A stretch of 64,000 nt of DNA, from assembly GCF_000003815.2 (NCBI RefSeq), contig NC_049994.1:17084789-17148788 (forward strand), in the 5' to 3' direction. Source of the DNA: Branchiostoma floridae (Eukaryota; Chordata; Leptocardii; Amphioxiformes; Branchiostomatidae). Below are positions 1 to 10,757 of this stretch, piece after piece. Position 1 is the first letter of the stretch. Every line of letters starts with the position of its first letter. The notes under the pieces were generated by a model. It was not told the origin of the DNA, did no database searches, and saw only the letters and a list, made by a program, of their open reading frames with translations. A program made the translations under genes and the position numbers.

Positions 1-199
1 ATCTGAAGTACTTGTTGTACTGGGTGGGGTTGTAGCTGACAATGCGTTCTTTCTTTCAACGATTCATAAAAGCTGATATGTTACAAGATTCTTGACTATA
101 AAACTTGAGGTTGTGTAAAATTACGCTCCCATTCCTTTTGCGTGGAACTATATGTTAGTCGAGAACATCTAGTTAATGATGGAACATTGGCCGGTTGGA

Positions 200-1160
200 T
201 GCGATTATGATTATAGCGTTGTCGAAACAATGGTATATAGGTTTGCAAATTTATTTGTGGTCCTACAGAAAATCAGATACATCTACTTGATGCTAACAAT
301 TTGCACCATTGATTCGTTCATGAGGGGATAACAACATGTAAATGCCCTAAGAATTGTACATAGGAATGTGTTTCTACTGGGTATTGGTAAGACCAAATAT
401 CCTATAAATTGGCATCTTGTAACTTTGCAAATTATCTTAAAGTTATCGTTTTATCTAAGTGACTGAATCTATCTTTGAAGAGAAGAACAGATATTGTGCT
501 ATTTTGTACTTACGGTGAGGTTTCTTGAATCGGTTCGCACTCAGCAGTACAACTGATCATGAGACTCACTCAGAGCCGAGACGTGATACGTGTAGGCGTC
601 CAAAAATGTTGAATAAACAAATTGGGATTTGAACACTGTGCTCTCAAAAAGGGCACATTCTAATGGTCACAAGACTTGACAATAACTTTAATATAGTAGT
701 TAGATGAAACATTTAACGTTACAAACTTAAGAAAGACAGTTTCATGTAGACAAATACAAAATGTCTCTATGAATTTAGACCTCACATTGCATTGATCTTC
801 CCTCCCCTGGGACTGATTAAAGTAGACCCGCCCAACTTCTTCGTCTGTAGACGTGGGATTAGGTTTTGGAGTTGGTAGAATTTATACATATTCATATGTA
901 TGGTTCAACTTTATGTAGACACCCACGTACTTTCCATAGACTACATGATGTAGATCTAAATTGCGTGGGTAGCTTGTTGCTACGGTAAGGGCACCCAGTT
1001 CCCTCACTGTTTTAGTAGTAGCAAGACTATGAGAGTATACTGGAAGAAGTAGCTATCTCATTAGATTCTCATCAGAATTGCCAACAAGAGCAGGAGTCAT
1101 ATCGGTCTTAATTAGTTATGATCTTCCCAAATTTTATGGTGTAGAGGGTTGTGCCTTTTC
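200..1160. repeat. Duplicated 5' flank of the NHL receptor family (copy 1)
   Basis: This stretch matches 21200-22060 closely and 40540-40690 in part. Shared landmarks are the tract around ctacagaaaatcagatacat (near 270 and 21230), the segment ending in gaataaacaaattggg (near 615 and 21590) and the one around acacccacgtactttccat (near 920 and 21880). In P2 this flank lies directly 5' of the large cytoplasmic exon on the minus strand. By analogy the corresponding exon here would lie just left of base 1. No other gene is seen in 1-1200. Confidence 0.7.
514..560 (-). CDS. Short first coding exon of an NHL-receptor paralogue lying mostly outside the window
   Basis: On the minus strand an ATG at 560 opens MISCTAECEPIQETS and ends in phase 2 at a GTAAGT donor. 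The P2 copy at 21493-21539 has the same length (47 nt), the same first 11 residues and the same donor. An in-frame stop lies just upstream of this ATG, so the start is MISC rather than anything further 5'. The exon would join an acidic cytoplasmic exon beyond the left edge. The call rests on conservation of frame, length and splice donor between two diverged copies. Confidence 0.5.
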
Positions 1161-1204
1161 CCACCCCTATAACCACTGAGTAGTGCAGAGACAACAGCAA
1201 GCTA

Positions 1205-1500
1205 TTTTGTATAAGTGGCAACGTCTACATAAGGACCACCTGACCATTGATATACATTAATACAGTCAAACCTACCGTGGCCGACTGGGACAAAATGATT
1301 CAAACACTTCCGAGCCCAATTCCAAACGTCCCGCGGCACTTCCAACACTTCCGAGCCTAATTCTAAACATGCCGCGGCAGATTCCAACACTTCCGAGCCC
1401 AGTTCCCAACGTCCCGCGGCAGGGTTTTCCAAACGTGCCTCGGCAGATTCCAACACTTCCGAGCCCAGTTCCCACCAACGGGCCGAGGCAGGGTGTCCAA
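1205..1500. repeat. 57-bp-array vestige followed by a GC-rich minisatellite
   Basis: Bases 1205-1275 hold a vestige of the 57-bp satellite found at 7.2, 9.5, 32.3 and 37.6 kb (ggaccacctgaccattgata then cagtcaaacct). Bases 1290-1500 are a degenerate tandem repeat with units of about 40-50 bp built on attccaacacttccgagccc and cccgcggcag. Reading frames stay open on both strands only because the repeat lacks stops. No gene is inferred. Confidence 0.75.
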
Positions 1501-1599
1501 CCGTCGACCCAAGGCTCACTGTATGGTCCCTTATCTTATGGGTCAAGGGTTACTTTAGCTCGGCAAGGAAGCGAAATGATACGAAGTCTTTCCACCTAA

Positions 1600-2268
1600 C
1601 GAACACCACGTTTTTTAAACGTATCATGAATGTGATATGTTGATGTTTACCTTACCAATCATGGTGTCACTGTATCATTCCACGTACGGTCACATGTAAT
1701 TAATTTTGTCGTCAGTACTATTACAGAAGTTGCAATTTGTATCAGTAGTGGCGGGGGACGATTTCTTTTTGTACTCACTAGACTAGATTTTTGTGTTCTG
1801 TTGTGTTAATTCAAGGTGTTTTTATCAATCCTGTCGATAAAATCTCATTTGTTATTTGAGATTATGAACAGACCTGCCTTGCATTATCTTCGGAAACTTG
1901 CGATGGTAGGAATTCAAGTTGGCCATTTTTTTTTAAGACGAGGGGAATCTATAGTGTTTACTTGACTATTATGTTTACTATCATTTTTTTTCCTTGGACG
2001 CTAGTGACTGACTTAACTAGCATCGATCAAATTTCACAATCCAGATTGACCTATGAATTATACAAAACAAAACAAACAACGTAATAAGTTCCCCAAAGAG
2101 TGAGTCAGATGCTTCAATCATCATTGACAAAGAGAAAAAAAACAATTTTCAATGAGTCTGAACTCTAAAAACAAGTGGAACTAGTTCTCGTCTCACTGGT
2201 AGAACTAGTAATAATGTTAATGTGTTATGTGAGAATAAGAAAGGAGTTGCTCGTGTCCTTGGAGAGCA
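1600..2268 (-). other. Downstream (3' UTR-like) flank of P1
   Basis: The part from about 2018 to 2245 is conserved with the sequence just 3' of the P2 NHL exon (10540-10750) and more weakly with that 3' of P3 (33340-33450). Shared landmarks include gcatcgatcaaatttc and the tract reading ctcactggtagaac. Because it follows the stop codon in each paralogue it is probably 3' UTR or co-duplicated flank. Nothing coding is seen here. Confidence 0.5.
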
Positions 2269-3116
2269 TTAAGGAAACAACACGTGGCGTGGAAAGATAG
2301 TTACAGTAGAGTCAATGGTGTTAGATACCACCAAGTGTCCACCCGGGCCTATAGCGATGCACGATGGATTCTTTATGTTCGCGACAGTACGGACAAGCTC
2401 CCCGCGGCTTGTGAACATGTCTACCCTGTTGTCCCGAGTATTCGCCACGATGATGCGACCCAATGGGTCCACGACCAAGGAAATTATTCGGTTGTCTCTA
2501 TACCTCCCGTAGGTTCCTACAGATTCTAATATCTTGTCTCCGAAGTGATTGTACACCTTAACACCGTCAGAGTCCGCAAGCAAGACATTTCCCTTGCAGT
2601 CCGAGGCGACTCCGCGAACTGGAAAGCTATAGGTTGGCCTGCCCGTTAGCACTTGAAAACTTCGAACGAGAGAGCCATTTGGCTGGAAAATTCTAATTGT
2701 GTCTCCCTCTCCAAGGATAACTTTGTTGTTGCGCACGTCTATCGCAATTTTAGGACAAGGCCTATAATGCACGTTGAAGCGGAATTCGAAGGTCTTTATG
2801 GGCAGACCTCCCTTATGGTACTGTACGACACGTACGACACGGGCTTCAACCCCCGCTACCCACAGGTAGTCAGGCTCCACGTCAAAAGCAACAGTTTTGG
2901 GCCACATCATCTTATCTCGACCCGGCACTACCGTTGGGAAGTTGCGCAGATAGGTACCATTTATGCTGAAAACCTGGAAGCGATTGTTGAACCTATCAGC
3001 GACAAATATCTCATTGTCAGCAGACACAGTCACCCCTAAGTTATCATAAAATTGTCCACGTTCATCTGTTCCAAACCCACCGAAGGTGATTGGCTCCAAC
3101 ACTCTGTCATGATTTG
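2269..3116 (-). CDS. P1 exon 5: extracellular NHL beta-propeller, C-terminal exon
   Basis: The terminal exon of P1 encodes about 281 residues of NHL repeats. Visible units include ITFGGFG near the start, VSADNEIFVADRFNNRFQVF, VAFDVEPDYLWVAG, IAIDVRNNKVILGEG, GNVLLADSDGVKVYNHFGDK and GRIIVANTRDNRVDMFTSRG, and the chain ends in FPRHVLFP and a stop. The spacing suggests about six blades. NHL propellers bind protein or RNA in other families. Here the exon follows a TM and stalk, so I infer an extracellular ligand-binding role. The acceptor (TTGCAG at 3117-3122) enters with two leftover bases, matching the phase-1 donor of the stalk exon. The sibling propellers at 10.7, 33.5 and 43.9 kb share layout and ending. 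There is no RING, B-box or coiled coil, so this is not a TRIM protein. Confidence 0.85.
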
Positions 3117-3534
3117 CTGCAAGAAGTAATAAGACGCGTAGAAGCAGTATGCTTAATACATTTACAATAATCTATTACTCTACTCTTACTTCATTTATAA
3201 TCTTTTATATTCTTCTGTCATTTTGTTTATCCAGGGTCATCCAGATGAGCTTCGGAACCCGGTATTATAAAATGCTTAGATTGTAGCTTTTAGCTGTACA
3301 TATCATCAATAGAATAGCCTCTTATTTCTACATGTCAACATTGTTACCTATACCAAAGTCTTTTATTACTTTGTATGTGTACCATTTATTTCGTAATATG
3401 TTACATGTAGCAATTAGCCAACGGGCAAGAACTTGCAATTAAAAATCAAATACTACTATTAAGTCTCACGTCACAAATGTCCAAGTTGAACCATTCATAC
3501 CAACACTCCGGACGAGATTTCGAGCTAGTCTCAC

Positions 3535-3648
3535 CTTTAATCTGTGAACTGTTGGACACTGCCGGCAGTATGGGGAAATACCTGCTGCAGCCAGCCAGGC
3601 TAGAGGTTAAGGTAGAAGCCACAGTCGTTGTCAGCTGTGGAGAGCTTT
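3535..3648 (-). CDS. P1 exon 4: Ser/Thr-rich stalk exon b
   Basis: A 114-nt exon encoding SSPQLTTTVASTLTSSLAG and then CSRYFPILPAVSNSSQIK. Entered at AG 3650-3649 it is symmetric (phase 1 to phase 1), so it fits between stalk exon a and the NHL exon. A second acceptor 14 bases downstream (exon start 3634) makes a 100-nt version that begins in phase 0, as the stalk of P3 does, and would replace exon a instead. Homologues lie at 17986-18090 (P2) and 35073-35178 (P3). NSS is a potential N-glycosylation site. Confidence 0.6.
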
Positions 3649-4020
3649 CTGTAATAGATGATAGAATAGTGCCAGGAATGAGGATGATGTCTGTATCGCA
3701 TGCGACGATCAGTGGGAAGGTATATTAGAATAACCAAGAATATTCACATTTTAAGTTTAAGAACCTCCTCAGGGCAATTTCATCATGTTTCAGTGCATTG
3801 ACCAGTAACCAGCCTTTTCTCAAACAGTTACGCCTTTACAGCCTTTTCTCAAACAGTTACGCCACAGACGACGCCAATATTGTCTTATTTAAAACACCTA
3901 TTGTTAACACTTTACTTTAAACATTATCAACCTCATCTTAGGTCAAAAAAAGTTTGCACATTTGCGACAAAGACCTCTTCAGGACAGCGCTACGGACAAG
4001 TGACAGTGATTATATCTCAC

Positions 4021-4102
4021 CTCCACATTGAGAGCTGTTAGGGACAGAACTGCAGCATCCAGGGGTACCAGGGGTAACGGTGGAACCCACCGTCACTGTC
4101 GA
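4021..4102 (-). CDS. P1 exon 3: stalk exon a
   Basis: An 82-nt exon, phase 0 to phase 1, encoding STVTVGSTVTPGTPGCCSSV then PNSSQCG. It is homologous to P2 exon 18224-18323 but lacks the five codons equivalent to TPPGV. The paired cysteines (GCCSSV) recur in P2 and P3 and may mediate disulfide-linked dimers (inference). Acceptor CTACAG and donor GTGAGA are intact. Confidence 0.6.
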
Positions 4103-4479
4103 CTGTAGATTAATTGGGGAGAGGCCATATATGAGAGAATATACAATCCCACCCTCAACGAAAAAGGGGGGCTACGTATGGAACTTTCCGGCACTTGGGA
4201 CATAGCACTCCCCCCCCCCCCCGCCAACAAAACTTTTAGCTCCTGTAACTAAAACAACAGGAGCTAATTGACTCATTTGCATTAACTGTGTCTTAGCCTT
4301 GATATCCTTTGAAATCCAAATTGTCTTCAGCTTGACTTTGGCTTAGCTTTGTTTTCTTTGGAATCCAAATTGTCTTCAGTCTGAATTGTCTTACAACCTT
4401 TCCTATTGGACATCTGAAATTGTCTTCATTAATAGTTAGAGTATAAAAGACCTGTTTCTTGCAGATCACTTCAGTGTCA

Positions 4480-4570
4480 CTGACGAAGGAAAGTGGATTC
4501 TTTCCGAAACGTCTGACCGTTTCAAAACCATATCCAGTTGCTTGAGTAACTATTTTTGGCGTATCTAAAG
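4480..4570. repeat. Solo copy of a foldback repeat arm
   Basis: The sequence from tccgaaacgtctgaccgttt through ccatatccagttgcttgagt to aactattttt matches the arms of the foldback element at 24342-24528. It lies in the intron between P1 exon 3 and the TM exon. The intron upstream of it (4200-4440) also has a poly-C tract and two copies of a motif containing atccaaattgtcttcag. Confidence 0.6.
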
Positions 4571-4761
4571 ATATGATCTAATCAAATTTGCTTCTGACAT
4601 CTAATATCGTGAAATCTATTGTGTTTCAGCATGAACGTGTAAGGTAAGTCATCATATCTCATATCAAAAGCATCCCATTAACGTTAAACGTTTCAGATTT
4701 GAATGAAAGAAAAACTAATCAAAGTAATGATAAACAAAGCCATATCGAGACAGAAGGATAC

Positions 4762-4862
4762 CTCTGGTGGGTCGATATTGTAAAATAGCCAGAGAAAGAC
4801 TCCGCCAACGATGCACGACACAAGGACCGTCACAGCTGAGCACACCATCAGGCGCGAACATT
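4762..4862 (-). CDS. P1 exon 2: transmembrane exon
   Basis: A 101-nt exon entered in phase 1 and left in phase 0, encoding CSRLMVCSAVTVLVSCIVGG then VFLWLFYNIDPPE. This is a single hydrophobic helix of about 22 residues with a basic residue (Arg) on its N-terminal side. With no signal peptide, that arrangement predicts a type II membrane protein (N-terminus inside). P2 differs at only four of 33 residues (18846-18946). Acceptor TTTCAG, donor GTATCC. Confidence 0.75.
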
Positions 4863-5420
4863 CTGAAAATATGCACATTGCAGCGGTTGAATTGAAAGCA
4901 AATCAATTGGGTATGGTATTGAGAATCACATTGAAAGACAAATGATGGAGAAGAAGTACTATAATAAAGGGAACTGACTAACATTTCTTTACAGAAGTTG
5001 GATATCTAGACATTACTTTACTTGACATTACCTAGAACTAAATTTGACATAGCTTCACAAACAGCCTGATTACTAGTACCCGAAATATGCTGACACGGCC
5101 ATGTTAACTGTTTCACAAAGAAGGGATGCCGTGAATAATTTGTTTCCATTTGTGTGGAATACTGCAAACTGGATAATTCAATTCTAATCATAGTGTACAA
5201 TGTGATTTTTCAGCTTAATTATGTTTAATCCAAACATGTTCAACTTCAGACACAAAATAATCTATCCTAATCTTGTCAAAAACTTCGAAATCAGTAATGA
5301 TTAAAAAAACTTCAACATTGTCCTTTTCATTGATTATCTTAGTGTGAGCCATGTTTAGCTTTTTAAAATTAAGTGGCGCGGAAAGTAACCAAATTCTAAA
5401 AAAACTTAGACGCATCTTAC

Positions 5421-5983
5421 CGCAAGCTGTAGGATGCTGAACGTTTGGCACGTACATCGGATTTTGATTAAGCGCATTCGGGACATGTTGACTTTCCTCA
5501 CTGACAATATCAGTAGGATTTTCGGCACTGCCCGATGGGGTGGTCAAGACATCATTGTTGATGCTATCTGAGGCCGCTTGCCCAGAGTCGGGTGCCATGA
5601 TAGGAGGTTCGTCGTCTTTCTGGTATCCAACAGCACATGGTTGGATATAGGGGTCGCTATCATATGGCTGGGCGACATCACAGCTAGCAGACTGGACGGC
5701 AGATTTTTTAAAAGGACACTTAACAGCATATGACCGGAGGCAGGGACTGTTCTCAATGTTTTCTAGTTCAACGGCACTCCCCTCATCATCATCTTGCTGT
5801 TGTGAAGTAGCATACGGCTGAAGGCGCTGATTGCCATCATTGTTAGCTGACATAAAAGTGACTTCATCTTCTTGCTGACGTGTATCAGCTGATGGCTGAC
5901 TGCAGGGGTTGCCATCACTGTTGTTTGAGTTGGAGGCGGGTCCAGGGCTGGCGTTTGGCTTGATGAAAAGATTAGGGGTCAAC
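5421..5983 (-). CDS. P1 exon 1: acidic cytoplasmic tail with tyrosine motifs
   Basis: About 187 codons, rich in Asp, Glu, Asn, Gln and Ser, ending in phase 1 at GTAAGA after PTACG. Motifs visible are QPYAT, RSYAVKC, QPCAVGY and NQNPMYVPNV; NPxY motifs recruit PTB-domain adaptors or clathrin machinery in known receptors. It aligns with the C-terminal half of the P2 cytoplasmic exon but lacks its NPMY repeats and N-terminus. A stop lies five codons above 5982 and the first codon there is TTG, not ATG. Either an acceptor at 5984-5985 (CACCAG) is entered in phase 2 from an unseen first exon, as in P2, or this copy is 5'-truncated and initiates internally. Confidence 0.6.
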
Positions 5984-5999
5984 CTGGTGTTATATTAAT

Positions 6000-7194
6000 T
6001 ACATTTTAAGGTGCAGAAGGTCGTGCCGATCTCCTTTCTATAGCCCTTTGGCCACACAATTGTGTTGGGACTACATCAGGAGATTATAATTAGTCGACAG
6101 ACGTGTAATCAAGGAGGTTAAATGAATTTAACGTCCTTGGTGTAATCTATATTTTGATAGCTTTAGACAGATTATATGTGGTCTAAGGGTTACGACTTTT
6201 GTCGACGTACATCGTGTTAACCTTTGTCTAGATATCTCTGTAGACGGAAGACTCTGTAGACCACCGCAGTCCATGGTGCTACGATCAACCTTTGAGATTG
6301 ACGTATCCCTATAATATATTATATCTCTTATTCAATACCAGTTTCCTTTGTGTAGATAGACAAGTGAAATAAGTCTATTCTTTCTCAATCTTTATTCACA
6401 TTACCAATAGCAATCATTAGGCACAATCAATACCATTTTAAAAGCTTGACACTAGGACAATTGTTCATCATCTTTGCTATCCAGGAAATCGAAAATCGAT
6501 ATTGCTATGTTAATCGTATAAACATCCCACATCTTGGGGGCAAATTTCATGCTAATTTTCCCTCGATCGAATTGTCTCTTTATGGAATAAGCCTCCTCTT
6601 TATTTCTTCCCTATTTTTTAAACATTTCAAGACCATCTGCCTTCAAACTATAGTTAGTATGACCCAAACATTTACTTAGCTTTAGCGACGTATTGTGTCG
6701 TGAGTAAATAAAAATGTAAATAACCTTTCATGTCACACATAAAAATGACAAATAAAGATATACCTTAACCCACAAAAAGCCGATACTGCAAAGTACATTA
6801 CATATTACAAACACATTACATTGTATATTACATAAGTGCACATCAGCGTTAACACCATCGATTACCATGGTGATAAGCAGAAATAAATAAATAACCTTAA
6901 GCCTGTTGATGTACAAAGCAATCGCCACTTCATCAAATTATCAACTCCAAACTTCGTTAAACTTTACTCTAGAATTCTGAAATCTTCATTTCAATGTGGA
7001 GAAGACAAATTGCAGACCAACTTTGTTCGCCAGTCAATAAGTAAATCAAATCCTGTCCTTTAACTCATACAGCTCAAGACTGTAACGAGTCCCGAATATA
7101 AAAAAAAAAGATACAACCCCAAACTGGTTTCTCCTTACACCCGTCTAATGTACTGTAATGATAGTGAATTATGTGTGTGCTAGCAATCATCTCT
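6000..7194. other. Intergenic, no gene seen
   Basis: AT-rich sequence between P1 and the first 57-bp array. I found no splice-bounded exon, no copy of the MISC-type first exon and no domain on either strand. Open frames here are short and unsupported. Confidence 0.5.
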
Positions 7195-8815
7195 ATTTCA
7201 GGACCACCTGACCATCGATATACACAGTTAAAACACCTCTATATAAGGATCACCTGACAATCGATATCAGTTAAATCTCATGAGACCATCTCTAATAAAA
7301 GACCACCAGGCCGTTAGTATACAGTTAACCCAGTTACATGTGGCCCGGGTGACCTCTACATAAGAACCACCTGGCCAGTCAAACCTGTACTAGTGATCGC
7401 CTCTACATAAAGACCACGCATGGCCAAAGATTTAAAGCCAGACCTGTACAAGTGAACACCTCTACATAAGGATCACCTGGCTATTGATGAACAGACAAAC
7501 CTGTACAAGTGACCACTTCTACATATAAAGCTCTTCTGGCTATTGGTATAAAGTCAAACCTGTACCACTGATGACCACCTCTACATAAGGACAACTTGAA
7601 CACTGAAATACTGTCAAACCTGCACAAGTGACCACCCGGCCGTTGATATACATTCAAACCTGTACAAGTGACCACGTCTACATGAGAAACCCTGGCTATT
7701 GTTGTACAATCAAACCTGCAAAGTGATCTCCTCTACATAAGGACTACCTGGATAAACTAGTAACCACTTCTACATAAAGACCACGCACATGGCCAATGAT
7801 ATAATGCCAAGCCTGTACTAATAACCACTTTTACATATAGGACCACTTGGCTATTGATGAACAGTCAACCCTGCACTAGTGACCACTTCTTCATACAGTA
7901 TAAGGATCACCTGCTGGCTATTGATATACAGCCAAACTTGAACTAGTGGCCATCTTTACATTATGACCACCTTGTCTTTGATGTACAGTTTAAGTTGTAC
8001 AAATGCCTGCCCCTACATAAGGACCACCTGGCAATTGAAATACAACTAAACCTGCACTAGTTAGTGCCTCTACATAAATGATATAAAGCCACACCTGTAC
8101 TAGTGACCACTTTTACACATAGGACCACCTGGCCATTTATATACAGTCAAATTTGAACTAGTGACCGTCGACGTCTCAACAGACCACATGACCATCAATA
8201 TACAGTCAAACCTGTACAAGTGATCACTTCTACATAAGGACCACCTGGCTATTGATATACAATCAAACCTGTACAAGTGATCACTTCTACATAAGGACCG
8301 CCTGGCCATTGATATACAGTCAAACCTGTTCTAGTGACCACTTCTACATAAGGACCACCTGGCTATTGATATACAATCAAACCTGTACAAGTGATCACTT
8401 CTACATAAGGACCGCCTGGCCATTGATATACAATCAAACCTGTACAAGTGATCACTTCTACATAAGGACCGCCTGGCCATTGATATACAGTCAAACCTGT
8501 TCTAGTGACCACTTCTACATAAGGACCACCTGGCTATTGATATACAATCAAACCTGTACTAGTGACCATCTCTACATAAGGACCACCTGGCCATTGATAT
8601 ACAGTCAAACTAGTCACCACATCTACATGTAAGCATCACCTGGCTATTGATATCAGTTAAACCTGTACTAGTGAGCACTTCTACATAATGACCACCTGGC
8701 TATTGATATACAGTCAAACCTCTATTAGTGACCAACTCCACATAAGGACCATCTGGCCATTAATACACAGTCAAACCTATTACATAAGAACCACTGGTAG
8801 TTAGTTAAACTCCTC
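7195..8815. repeat. 57-bp tandem satellite, array 1
   Basis: Degenerate head-to-tail repeat with a clear 57-bp period in its best part (about 8200-8620). The unit joins gtgatcacttctacataagg, accacctggctattgatata and caatcaaacctgtacaa. Since 57 is 19 codons, frames stay open on both strands and yield repetitive mock peptides (for example YIRTTWPLIYNQTCTSDHF). This is not evidence of coding. Copies drift and carry small indels at the left end, as expected of an ageing satellite. Confidence 0.9.
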
Positions 8816-9492
8816 GGCTTGTTCATCCAGGCTGACCTTGGTTGGAACGCACATGTAGACCACATTGTCAAACAAGGCAACCGAAAGCTATTATGCTTAA
8901 ACAACTCAACCAGTTCGATCTGTCTAGGGATGACCTACTTACCTGCTACAAAACATTCGTCCGTCCCAGCTGTGAGTACGCAGCGCCCGCCTGGCATCCT
9001 AGAATAACTACTAGACAGCGACGAAGGATCGAATTCATCCAGAAACGCGCGTGCATAATACTCCGCTCTGCCTACACGTCATACCCAGAGGCGTGTCAGA
9101 TACTGAACTTGTCTACCCTAGATCAGAGAAGAGACCATCTCTGCCTACAGTTCGCTGAGGAACTCCTCCAGTCACCGGACTTCCGTCACTGGCTACCACA
9201 AACCCGGGGGGCTATCACTGGGAGAGCCACAAGGGCCAGCAACCAACTAGACACTGTCAAACCCAGAACTGAACGCAACCAAAAAAAGTGCAATTCCGGG
9301 CCCATGTATGACATGCCTGCTGAACAAAAAGAATAGAAATTAATGTTAACAATGTGACTGTATATTATCTATTGTATATATTTAACGTTTTTTGATGATT
9401 TTATTGTAGTTGTAGCACAGAGGTGCTGTACAGCAAGGCCGCAATTCAACCTCAGGTTGCCAGTGTCGTATTTTTATTCTTAATAAACTATC

Positions 9493-9530
<38 letters not shown>
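8815..9530 (+). mobile_element. 5'-truncated non-LTR retrotransposon: C-terminal end of the reverse transcriptase ORF
   Basis: The frames 8819-8940 and 8842-9336 together give GWNAHVDHIVKQ in one frame, and DLLTCYKTFVRPSCEYAAP, RQRRRIEFIQKRACI and LDQRRDHLCLQFAEEL in the other. This is the conserved C-terminal region after the RT domain in jockey/CR1-type LINEs. A frameshift near 8900 and the missing endonuclease and RT core mark it as dead. It ends in a simple 3' tail of TGAT units (about 9497-9525), as in CR1-like elements. It sits inside the 57-bp satellite, whose units resume directly after the tail. Confidence 0.85.
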
Positions 9531-10515
9531 GTCATTGATATACATTCAAACCTATACTAGTGAGTAAATCTGCATTAGGACCATCTGACCACTGATATAC
9601 ATTCAAATCTGTACTTGTGACCACCTCTACAGAAAGACCGCACATGGCCAATGACTTAAAGCCAGACCTGTACAAGTGAACACCTCTACATAAGGATCAC
9701 CTGGCTATTGATGAACAGACAAACCTATACCAGTGACCACCTCTACATATAAAGCTCGTCTATTGGTATAAAATTAATACACAAGGACCACCTGGCTACT
9801 CATATACAGTCAAACCTGTACTAGTTAACATCTCTACATAAGATCACATATGGACCACCTGGCTATTGATATACAATCAAACCTGTAAAGGTGACCACCT
9901 CTACATGAGGACCGCCTGGCTATTGATATACAAGCCAAACCTCTACTAGTGACCACCTCTACATAAGATCACACACATGGTCAATGATATAAAGCCAGAT
10001 CTGTACAAGAGACCATATATATATATATATAAGACCACCTGGCCATTAATATGCAGTTCAGCCTGAAAAGCGAGCATCTTTTCAAAAGAACAACCCGCAT
10101 GGCCAATAAAATATAGACAAAACTTTACAATTGACCACTTCTACATAAGGACCACCTGGTCATTAATAAACAGTCAAACATGTAGTAGTGACCACCACTT
10201 GAAAAGGACCACACACATGGCCAAGGATATACAACCAAACCTGTACAAGTGACCACCTCTACATAAGGACCACCTGGGCATTGATTTACAGTCAAACCTG
10301 TGCTACTTCTAGTAACCATCTCTTGAAAAGGACCACGCACATGGCCAATGATATACAGCCGAATCTGTAGAAGATTCAATAATAGTAGTCAATAATACAC
10401 AATCAAACCGGTACACGTTACCTGTTCTACATATAGAAGCACATGGCCATTGATATACAGTTAAACCTGTACAATTACCACCGCTACACAAGGATCACCT
10501 GACTATTTTGACGTA
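9531..10515. repeat. 57-bp tandem satellite, array 2
   Basis: The array continues after the LINE fragment with the same unit (cattgatatacattcaaacc, accacctctacataaggacc), more degenerate than array 1. A short TA run interrupts it near 10017-10030. It ends about 240 bp 3' of the P2 NHL exon. Confidence 0.85.
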
Positions 10516-10757
10516 ATTTGGCAAATATACACATGTCATTGGCATCGATCAAATTTCGAGATCCAGATTAACCAATGAATTATAGAAAACAAATCAAACA
10601 ACGTAATATTCGGTATTCCCGGTATACCAAAGAGTCAGATTCTTCATTAACAATCAATGAGTCTGACCTCTAAAGACAAGTGGAACTAAATCTCGTGTCA
10701 CTGGTAGATTTAGTATGTTAATGTCTTATGTGAGCATCAGAAAAAAAGTGTCAGAAG

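Noticed and set aside
2284-3039. Plus-strand frames opposite the NHL exons (also at 10771-11660, 33352-34131, 44229-44423)
   Set aside because: They are shadows of the conserved minus-strand propeller and follow its codon pattern.
3535-4102. Mutually exclusive splicing of stalk exons a and b in P1 and P2
   Set aside because: With the inner acceptor both would be phase 0-1 and exclusive, but an upstream acceptor makes exon b phase 1-1 and compatible in series. Exclusivity is therefore not required.
7195-8815. Possible CRISPR-like array
   Set aside because: Whole units repeat without unique spacers, and the context is a eukaryotic intergenic satellite.
7195-10515. Long repetitive reading frames in the 57-bp arrays on both strands
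   Set aside because: The 57-bp period is a multiple of three and the unit lacks stops, so frames stay open in both directions. No start context, splice sites or domain support them.
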